This document shows positions 1 through 6,048 of a DNA stretch of 9,172 nt, piece by piece. The stretch comes from Acidobacteriota bacterium. GTDB taxonomy: Bacteria > Acidobacteriota > Vicinamibacteria > Vicinamibacterales > Vicinamibacteraceae. The first letter of the stretch is position 1. Each line of letters starts with the position of its first letter. The notes beneath the pieces were generated by a model that saw only the letters and a program-made list of their open reading frames with translations, ran no database searches and was not told where the DNA came from. The position numbers and the translations under genes are program-made. The DNA is taken from assembly GCA_013695405.1 (NCBI GenBank), contig JACDAO010000341.1, positions 1 to 9,172 on the forward strand. The letters are read 5' to 3'.

Positions 1-1452
1 GGCGCCGCTGTTGCCCTCGGTCGACAGCGACACGGTGCCCGAACCGGTGCGGGCGCCCGGCCCGACGACCGCGAGCCACGGCGTGGCCGACGCCGCCGAC
101 CAGGTGCACGCGTTGCCGGTGGTGACCGTCACCGGGCCGACGCTGCCACCGCCGCTGCTCACCGACAGCGCGCCCGGCGACACGGCGTACGTGCAGGGGG
201 CGGGCGGTTCGGCCGTGTGCGGGTAGATCCACGCCAGCCCTGCCAGATCGTCGGGACCGATCGCCGGCGGCACCGGCGTCAGACTCTGACAGCACGACGG
301 ATACATGATGTTGGTGTTGGCCGAGGTGACGCTGCCGTCGGTCGGCGTGTGCCCGAGTCCGATCGCGTGCCCGACTTCGTGGGTCGCGACGCGACTCAGG
401 AACAGCGACGTCGCCAACTGCGGCATCTCTGCCTTGGTCGTGAACACGACGAAGCCGTACGTGATTTTGCTGAAGACGACGCCGCTGACCGTGCGCGTGA
501 CCCCCGTCGAACACGCGCCGCCGATGGCAATCACTCCCGAGGTCGTGATGTCGTCGTCCGGATCTTCGTAGGTGATCAGCCCGCCACCCGGCGTGGCCGG
601 CGCGCCGCAACTGAGCAGCGCGGAGGCCTGCACCAGCCGCGTGCCGCCGAGCGCCAGGGTCAGCGCCCCAGTCGTGGGGGCCGTCCACGCGGTCATCGCC
701 TGCGCCAGTTCGGCGTCGCTGTTGCCCGTGGTCAACGGCGACGGCGTCAAGGTGTTGCGGTACCACAGCACCGACGTGCCGGTGTCGGCCTCGTGCCAGC
801 GCATGTTGCCGAGCAGACGGAAGGACTCGTAGGCCGGCGTGCCGGTGACCTGTGCGGCCGCGGGCGCGGACCCCGACGGGACAGACAAGCGGCGCGGTCT
901 CCGCCCCTTGACCCGCTCGACCAGCGCGTCAAAGCTGGCCACCGAGCGGCGCGACAGGCCGGCCGCGCCGACGCCATGGCCGCCGGTGTCCTGGCGGATC
1001 ATCTCGGGCCCGGTGGCGCTGTCGCGGACGCCGAAGACCGAGTGCGACATCGCCGATGGACGCCAGCCACGGCGGGTGCGCTCCAGCAGCGTCAGGATCT
1101 GGTCGCCCTCGAGGAAGCGGGCCGCGCCGGGCACCGTCAGTGTCGTGCTGCCGACGGTGCCGCCGAGTTCCCGGACTTCGACGAGGGTTTCGATGCCCCC
1201 GGTGTAGTCGTCGATCACCCGCAGGCGGGCGACCGTCTCGATGATGCCGCTGTCGGGGCGCTGCTCGGTCCGGACCGACTCAACCCGGGCGCGCACGATG
1301 CGATCGGCCGCGGCAATGGCCTCGCCGTCGGTGCGCGCGCGCATCGTCGCTGCCTGCAGCAGGCCGGGCCACGACATCGACACGACGAGCGCGAGGACGA
1401 GGCGACACAGGCGGGACGCGGCGACCTGGAGCGCCCCGGGGAGCGTGAGCAT
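1..1452 (-). CDS. Secreted matrixin-like zinc metalloprotease with BACON-like C-terminal domain (3' end beyond window)
   Basis: The reading frame is open for 484 codons from ATG at 1452-1450 to the left edge, so the C terminus is missing. Residues 1-36 look like a Sec signal peptide: basic R14/R17, a hydrophobic core at about 18-32 and a likely cut after LLQA or LLQAA. Residues 38-190 form an N-terminal domain with ADRIVRARVESV and FLEGDQILTLLER, a layout I associate with the pre-catalytic part of acidobacterial matrixins. The catalytic region ends in HEVGHAIGLGH (358-368): zinc ligands H358, H362, H368 and general base E359. A Met-turn follows at NIMYP (M383). This is the metzincin signature, so it should hydrolyse peptide bonds outside the cytoplasm. 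From C420 a Ser/Gly/Thr-rich segment (CTYAVSPGALSV, then CTWSAASATPWLAV) matches BACON-type repeats, often proposed to bind carbohydrate or protein. The ribosome site is weak: AGGGGAG lies about 19 nt upstream. It is divergent from the paralog array, and its substrate is unknown. Confidence 0.88.
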   Translation of the reverse strand, partial: MLTLPGALQVAASRLCRLVLALVVSMSWPGLLQAATMRARTDGEAIAAADRIVRARVESVRTEQRPDSGIIETVARLRVIDDYTGGIETLVEVRELGGTVGSTTLTVPGAARFLEGDQILTLLERTRRGWRPSAMSHSVFGVRDSATGPEMIRQDTGGHGVGAAGLSRRSVASFDALVERVKGRRPRRLSVPSGSAPAAAQVTGTPAYESFRLLGNMRWHEADTGTSVLWYRNTLTPSPLTTGNSDAELAQAMTAWTAPTTGALTLALGGTRLVQASALLSCGAPATPGGGLITYEDPDDDITTSGVIAIGGACSTGVTRTVSGVVFSKITYGFVVFTTKAEMPQLATSLFLSRVATHEVGHAIGLGHTPTDGSVTSANTNIMYPSCCQSLTPVPPAIGPDDLAGLAWIYPHTAEPPAPCTYAVSPGALSVSSGGGSVGPVTVTTGNACTWSAASATPWLAVVGPGARTGSGTVSLSTEGNSGA

Positions 1453-1545
1453 ACGCAGCGCGACAATGCAACTCCCCTGCCGTCGGCAGCTCGACGATCC
1501 GCACGCTGTGGTCAACGGCGCCGCGCCGTCTGGCGTCCGGAGGTC

Positions 1546-1565
1546 AACGCGCGGCGATGCGCGTT
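1546..1565. repeat. G+C-rich inverted repeat in the divergent intergenic region
   Basis: AACGCGC (1546-1552) and GCGCGTT (1559-1565) are perfect 7-bp inverted arms around a GGCGAT loop. The site lies upstream of both divergent genes, about 95 bp from the protease start and 140 bp from the GTG at 1706. It could be an operator-like dyad or an RNA hairpin in the protease leader. In sequence this rich in G+C a 7-bp dyad can also arise by chance. Confidence 0.3.
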
Positions 1566-1623
1566 TCTGTCATGCCGCTGCCAGATCTGTCTGGTGAATA
1601 AGGTCGAGCTAATCAGATTCCCG

Positions 1624-1651
1624 CTCGATTCTCTCAAAACATTTCTATAAT
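1624..1651 (+). promoter_or_regulatory. Candidate sigma-70-type promoter for the first repeat/SGNH-like gene
   Basis: A perfect TATAAT sits at 1646-1651 inside an AT-rich island (about 1595-1652) that stands out from the G+C-rich surroundings. The best -35 candidate at a 16-bp spacing is the poor CTCGAT at 1624-1629, so the promoter may depend on an activator or on the -10 element. Transcription would begin near 1658, giving a leader of about 48 nt before the GTG at 1706. The same island may hold the oppositely directed protease promoter, for which I see only weak candidates such as TTGAGA (complement of 1632-1637). Confidence 0.5.
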
Positions 1652-1694
1652 CGCGACGCTCGACGGCCACCGATCCCGGCCGGCTGCGGGCAAC

Positions 1695-1699
1695 GGAGG
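1695..1699 (+). promoter_or_regulatory. Shine-Dalgarno GGAGG that decides the GTG 1706 start
   Basis: GGAGG directly abuts a TTG at 1700 but lies 6 nt from the in-frame GTG at 1706. Only the GTG has workable spacing, so the protein should begin MLSWTRVTALAG, two residues shorter than the longest open frame. Confidence 0.75.
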
Positions 1700-1705
1700 T
1701 TGACT

Positions 1706-4249
1706 GTGCTTTCCTGGACTCGTGTCACGGCCCTCGCGGGTCTGTGTCTCGCCTCAGGTGCGGCCCTGGCCCACGCGCAAGGCGCGTCGACCTGGTTCCT
1801 CGCCGAGGGCGCCAACAACGCCACCTTCACGCAGGAGATCCTGGTCGGCAATCCCAGTGCGCAGGCGCTCGACGTCACCGTCACGCTGCTGCCGCAGTCG
1901 GATGCGATCGCGCCGACCGTCACCAAGTCGTTCGCGCTGGCGGCCTCCTCGCGGCTGACGATCCGGCTGGGCAGCGACTTCAACCTCAATGGCAGCAGCT
2001 CGGCGCGAGTCACCGCCGTCGCGGCCGGCACCGCCACCCCCGCCGACATCGTGGTCGAGCGCACCATGTACTTCAGCGGGGCCACGCCGGGCGGATCGCA
2101 CAACGCCAGCGGCGTCACCGCCGAGGGGCGGTCGGCGACGTGGATCCTCGCCGAAGGCGCCAGCGGCGTGTTCGAGACGTTCGTGCTGGTGGCCAACCCC
2201 AACGCCACGCCGACCACGGTGCGGGCGACCTACCTGACCAGCACCGGGCAGTCATTGGTCACCGAGCAGGTAGCCCCGGCCAACTCGCGCCTGACCTTCT
2301 TCCCGCGCGGCGAGCACGCCGCCCTGGCCAGCGCCGAGTTCTCCACCGAGATCACCTCGTTGACCGCCGGCAACACGGTGATTGCCGAGCGCGCGATGTA
2401 CTTCGACGGCTTCCGCAGCGGCCACGACTCGCTCGGCGTGACCAGCGCCAGCACCAGCTGGCTTTTTGCCGAGGGCTTCACCGGCGGCAACGCCACCACG
2501 GCGTTCGAGACCTTCCTGCTGCTGGCCAACACCAGCAGCTCGGCGGCCACGGCCACGGTCGACTACCTGCTCGACAATGGCCAGGTCGTCACCCGGTCCT
2601 ATCCCCTGGCGGCCCGCCAGCGCTTCACCGTCTGGGTCGACCAGGAAGGCCGGCAGTTCGATGGCCGCCTCAGGGGCGCGGCCTTCGGCATTCGCGTCTT
2701 TGCCACGCAACCGATCGTCGCCGAACGCGCGATGTACTGGGGCACGCCGTCGGCCGCTGATCCGACCACGCCGACCTTCCCCTGGGTCGAGGGCCACGCC
2801 ACCGCCGGGGTCGTCTCGGGTGAGCCGACGTGGGCGTTCGCCGAGGGCCAGCAGGGCACGTTCGGCAGTACCGCGACCCGCTTCGACACCTTCTTCCTGC
2901 TCGCCAATCCGCAGAGCGTGCCAGTGACCGTGCAGGCCACCTTCGTCCGCGAGGACGGCAAGGGCATCGTCCGGAGGGTGTGCGTGCAGCCGAACTCACG
3001 CGCCAACATCTGGACCGCCACCTACCCGGAGCTGAGCGGCCAGCGCTTCGCGACCTTCCTCGAGTCCGTGGCCGGCGCCGACGCGCAGTGCCCGAGCGTG
3101 GCGGCCACCGCGTTCGTCGCCGAGCGTGCCGTGTACTCGGGTCCGGCCTTCCTGGCCGGTCACGTCAACCGCGGCACCCGCTGGGTCGGCACCATCGCCA
3201 CCCCGCCGGTGGCACCAGCCTTCGCGATCACCGCGGTCACGCCCGACGGCGGCCGCCTCGGTGGCGGGCAGCCGATCACGATCACCGGCGCCGGCTTCCA
3301 GCAGGGCGCGCAGGTGGTCTTCGTCAACCCGCAGTGGACTGCCGACCGCAATGCCAACACCAGGCTGCCCGACGTCGATCGCGCCACGAACGTGGTCGTG
3401 TCGGCCGACGGCACGACCATCACCGCGGTCACGCCGGCCCGTGATTTCTACAACGGCTACCAGACCGCCGGACCGGTCACGCTGCGCGTGGTCAATCCCG
3501 ATGCCAGCGCCATCGAAGCCGCCAACGCCTTCACCTTCAGGCTCAATGTGCTGGCGTTCGGTGACGATTTCGTGTTCGGCCGCGTTGATGGCGGCGGCCA
3601 GGCGGCGCAGCCGTTTCCGGCGCGCCTGCGCGACCTGCTGGCCTCGTACCAGAAAGGCCTGCTCGACGCGGCCAGCGGCAGTGGGACCGGCCAGAGCGTG
3701 ACCCAGTTCGGCCAGTTCGTCACCGTGACCAACGGCGGCCTGGTCGGCGAGTGCGCCTCGGCCGTCGGCGCGGGCTGCGCCGCCACCGCTGGCGTCCAGC
3801 GCTTTGCCAGCCTGGCCGATGCCACCGCCTCGACCAACAACGCCAACACCTTCGACGTGGTGGTGTTCCTCGAGGGCATCAACGACATCCGTGCCGGGGT
3901 GACCTCGACCAGTGTCCGCAACGCGCTGCGCACGATGGTGGTCAACGCGCGCGACCGGAGGATTGTGATCGTGATGACGCGGCTCTTCAACAGCAGCACG
4001 TCGCTGATCTCGCCGACCCAGTTGAACGATCTCGGCGTGCAGATCTTCCAGCTGACCGAAGAAAACCTCAACACGGAGGTCTACCGGCAGTCGCTCGAGA
4101 ACATCCAGACCGGCGGCGCCTATCCCACCCAGGCCGGGTACAACGCCATCGCGCAACTGATCCTCGAAAAGGTCTCGCGCGAGTTCCCGCTGCAGCCGTG
4201 CGACGCGCGCAACGACAAGCCGGGTCGCGGCTGCCCGCGCAACCCGTAA
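1706..4249 (+). CDS. Secreted LAEG/VAER-repeat, IPT/TIG and degenerate SGNH-hydrolase-like protein
   Basis: This 847-residue exported protein has a signal peptide at 1-24 (probable cut AHA|Q). Four tandem repeats of roughly 105-130 residues follow, starting at W30, W146, W252 and W376. Each opens with W-x-[LF]-AEG, has a middle L[VL]xN[PT] strand and closes near [VI][VA]ER[ASTM]-[MV]Y. Similar repeats occur in other bacterial surface proteins (DUF5719-like by memory, not checked) and are probably beta-sandwiches. An IPT/TIG domain spans about 505-612 (GGGQPITITGAGF). The C-terminal part (615-830) has an SGNH-hydrolase layout: block I VLAFGDDF (619-621 GDD), block II GGLVGEC (677-683), block III EGIND (723-727) and block V GGAYPTQAGY (Y806). 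The usual GDS serine is D621, and the usual D-x-x-H pair is G803/Y806, so hydrolase activity is unlikely. Extra cysteines C426/C462 in repeat 4 and C683/C691 could form disulfides. It is the first gene of a rightward array; a binding or structural surface role is inferred. Confidence 0.88.
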   Translation: MLSWTRVTALAGLCLASGAALAHAQGASTWFLAEGANNATFTQEILVGNPSAQALDVTVTLLPQSDAIAPTVTKSFALAASSRLTIRLGSDFNLNGSSSARVTAVAAGTATPADIVVERTMYFSGATPGGSHNASGVTAEGRSATWILAEGASGVFETFVLVANPNATPTTVRATYLTSTGQSLVTEQVAPANSRLTFFPRGEHAALASAEFSTEITSLTAGNTVIAERAMYFDGFRSGHDSLGVTSASTSWLFAEGFTGGNATTAFETFLLLANTSSSAATATVDYLLDNGQVVTRSYPLAARQRFTVWVDQEGRQFDGRLRGAAFGIRVFATQPIVAERAMYWGTPSAADPTTPTFPWVEGHATAGVVSGEPTWAFAEGQQGTFGSTATRFDTFFLLANPQSVPVTVQATFVREDGKGIVRRVCVQPNSRANIWTATYPELSGQRFATFLESVAGADAQCPSVAATAFVAERAVYSGPAFLAGHVNRGTRWVGTIATPPVAPAFAITAVTPDGGRLGGGQPITITGAGFQQGAQVVFVNPQWTADRNANTRLPDVDRATNVVVSADGTTITAVTPARDFYNGYQTAGPVTLRVVNPDASAIEAANAFTFRLNVLAFGDDFVFGRVDGGGQAAQPFPARLRDLLASYQKGLLDAASGSGTGQSVTQFGQFVTVTNGGLVGECASAVGAGCAATAGVQRFASLADATASTNNANTFDVVVFLEGINDIRAGVTSTSVRNALRTMVVNARDRRIVIVMTRLFNSSTSLISPTQLNDLGVQIFQLTEENLNTEVYRQSLENIQTGGAYPTQAGYNAIAQLILEKVSREFPLQPCDARNDKPGRGCPRNP

Positions 4250-4311
4250 GCAGACGCCCCAGGCGCAGGCCGGGAGATCAGGCGATCCGGACACCGCGAG
4301 GGCTCGCTGGC

Positions 4312-6036
4312 ATGTGCCGGCGGGCCCCGTCACACGACGGTTGTCCTGCCCCTCGCTGCGCGGCGATTGACACCGTGACCCCACCAGTGGCGCCCGCGCC
4401 CGCCCGTCGCCGACGCCTCCCGGGTGCGCTCGGCGCGCTGCTGCTGTTTGCCGTGCTCGCCGTGCTCCACACCTGGCCGCTGGCCTCGGCGCCAGCGCGC
4501 CTGAGCCGCAACGACAACGCCGACACCGTGCTCAACACCTGGGCGATCGCCTGGGTTGCGCATGCGCTGGTGCACACGCCGCGGCACCTGCTGGACGGCA
4601 ACATCTTCCATCCCGAGCGGCACACGCTCGCGTTCTCCGAACCGGTGATCGTCCCCGGCGTGCTGTCGGTGCCGGTGCGAGCGCTCGGCGCGAGCCCGGT
4701 GCTGAGCTACAACCTGTCGCTGCTGCTCGGCTACGTCCTGTCGGCGTGGGCGATGCAGTGGCTGGCGTGGCGCTGGACCGGCAACTACGCGGCGTCGCTG
4801 GTGGCCGGCGCGCTGTTCGCCTTCAACGCGCACACGCTGACGCGGATGGGACACATCCAGGCGATTCACGCCTATGGCCTGCCCCTGCTGCTGTTGGCGC
4901 TGGACGATCTGCTGCGGCCGGACGGCCGACGGCTCGCTCAGGGCGTGCTGCTCGGCCTGGCGGTTGCAACCCTCGCCCTGACCTCCGGCTATCTGACCAT
5001 CTTCGGCATCGTCTGCGGGCTCGTCACCGTGCTGGTGCGGCCGCGCGACCTGGTGCGAGGCTCGACCCGGCGCATGGTCCGGGCCGGCCTGATGGCGGCG
5101 CTGGTCGGCGGCGTGCTGATCGCGCCGGTGCTGCAGGGCTATCTGGCGGTGCGGCGCGAGCATGGCTTCGCTCGGTCGCTCGGCGAGGTCGCGGCGATGT
5201 CGGCCAACGGCGCCGCGTATCTGGCGACACCGGCCCGGATCCATGCTGGCTGGGCCGGCGACGTCTACGCCCGGCGCCAGCCGCACGATTCGCTGTTCCC
5301 GGGCGTGGTCGCGGTGCTCCTGGCGGTTGCCGGCGTGGCGCTGTGGCGCGACCGGTGGCGCGACCCGCGCCTGCGCACCGCCGTCGTCATCGCCCTGGCC
5401 GGGGCGGTGCTGTCGTTCGGGCCGGCGACGCCGTTCTACCCCGTCTTCCACGCCACCGTGCCGTTCGCCGGCGGCATCCGGGCCGCCTCGCGGTTCGGCA
5501 TGTTGTGGCTGACCGGCCTGTCGCTGCTGGCCGCCTACGGGCTTGCGGCCGCAGCGGGACGCTGGCCGTGGGCGGGACGGCGCCTGGCCGTTGCGGCGCT
5601 GATCGTGGTGACGGCCGAGTCGTTCCGCGGCCCGGTCCCGTACGTTTCCGCGGTCGAACCGTCTCCCGTGTACACGACGCTGGCTGCGCTGCCGGATGGT
5701 GTGGTCGCCGAGATGCCGTTCTGGTGGGCGCCGCTCGACCTCCCGCGCAACGCGCCCTACATGCTCGCCTCGACGCGGCACTGGAAGCCGCTGCTCAACG
5801 GCTACAGCGGCTTCACGCCAGCCTCGTACCGGCGCCATGCCGACGTCCTCTGGTACTTTCCCAACTGGCCCTCGTCGTTCGCCGAGCTCGAGCGTGCCGG
5901 GGTCCGCTACGTGGTCGTCCACCTCGACCAGTACGGCAGCAGCCGGGCCGACGCGCTCGCGCTGATTCGTGCGTCGCGGGCGTTACGGCTGGTCGCCGCG
6001 GTCGACCAGGTCCACCTCTACGAGCTGGTTCGGTAA
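4312..6036 (+). CDS. Polytopic GT-C-like membrane protein (putative lipid-linked-sugar glycosyltransferase)
   Basis: A 574-residue membrane protein with about 10-11 predicted transmembrane helices by eye, including about 38-57, 131-150, 158-175, 209-243 (probably two), 258-280, 328-345, 355-372, 395-416 and 424-438. After helix 1 the first large loop carries SRNDNADTVLNTWAIAW (D68, D71), then LLDGNIFHPERHTLAFSE. Acidic residues in the first extracytoplasmic loop are typical of GT-C enzymes, which use polyprenyl-phosphate sugars. A soluble C-terminal segment (about 450-574) contains HWKPLLNGYSGFTP and VRYVVVHLDQYG, familiar from conserved bacterial membrane proteins usually annotated only as hypothetical or GT-C/YfhO-like. 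ATG 4312 has GAGGG 9 nt upstream. However, its first 21 residues are cysteine-rich with weaker codon bias, so GTG 4375 (553 residues, no clear ribosome site) is a real alternative. It lies 62 bp after one repeat/SGNH gene and 12 bp before the next. Donor and acceptor cannot be read from the sequence. Confidence 0.8.
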   Translation: MCRRAPSHDGCPAPRCAAIDTVTPPVAPAPARRRRLPGALGALLLFAVLAVLHTWPLASAPARLSRNDNADTVLNTWAIAWVAHALVHTPRHLLDGNIFHPERHTLAFSEPVIVPGVLSVPVRALGASPVLSYNLSLLLGYVLSAWAMQWLAWRWTGNYAASLVAGALFAFNAHTLTRMGHIQAIHAYGLPLLLLALDDLLRPDGRRLAQGVLLGLAVATLALTSGYLTIFGIVCGLVTVLVRPRDLVRGSTRRMVRAGLMAALVGGVLIAPVLQGYLAVRREHGFARSLGEVAAMSANGAAYLATPARIHAGWAGDVYARRQPHDSLFPGVVAVLLAVAGVALWRDRWRDPRLRTAVVIALAGAVLSFGPATPFYPVFHATVPFAGGIRAASRFGMLWLTGLSLLAAYGLAAAAGRWPWAGRRLAVAALIVVTAESFRGPVPYVSAVEPSPVYTTLAALPDGVVAEMPFWWAPLDLPRNAPYMLASTRHWKPLLNGYSGFTPASYRRHADVLWYFPNWPSSFAELERAGVRYVVVHLDQYGSSRADALALIRASRALRLVAAVDQVHLYELVR

Positions 6037-6040
6037 GGAG
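6035..6040 (+). promoter_or_regulatory. Shine-Dalgarno AAGGAG overlapping the upstream stop codon
   Basis: The TAA of the membrane-protein gene (6034-6036) is part of TAAGGAG, and AAGGAG sits 8 nt before GTG 6049. This supports GTG as the start and suggests the two genes share a transcript, with translation of the second probably helped by ribosomes finishing the first. Confidence 0.75.
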
Positions 6041-6048
6041 TCGCTGTC

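Noticed and set aside
217..1650. 477-codon plus-strand open frame
   Set aside because: It lies opposite the metalloprotease, is very Arg-rich with no recognisable motif or signal peptide, and its end runs into the AT-rich promoter island. It is a by-product of high G+C.
1700..1702. TTG as start of the first repeat protein
   Set aside because: It directly abuts GGAGG with no spacing; GTG 1706 has 6 nt spacing and gives a normal signal peptide.
3751..4311. Upstream extension of the membrane-protein frame into the preceding gene
   Set aside because: This portion overlaps the SGNH-like domain in another frame and encodes Arg/Gln-rich nonsense; coding character starts only after about 4375.
2996..4384. 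462-codon minus-strand open frame
   Set aside because: Antisense to the IPT and SGNH-like parts of the gene at 1706; no domain or plausible start context.
4330..5922. 530-codon minus-strand open frame
   Set aside because: Antisense to the GT-C-like membrane protein; composition rich in Arg, Gln and His with no hydrophobic or catalytic pattern.
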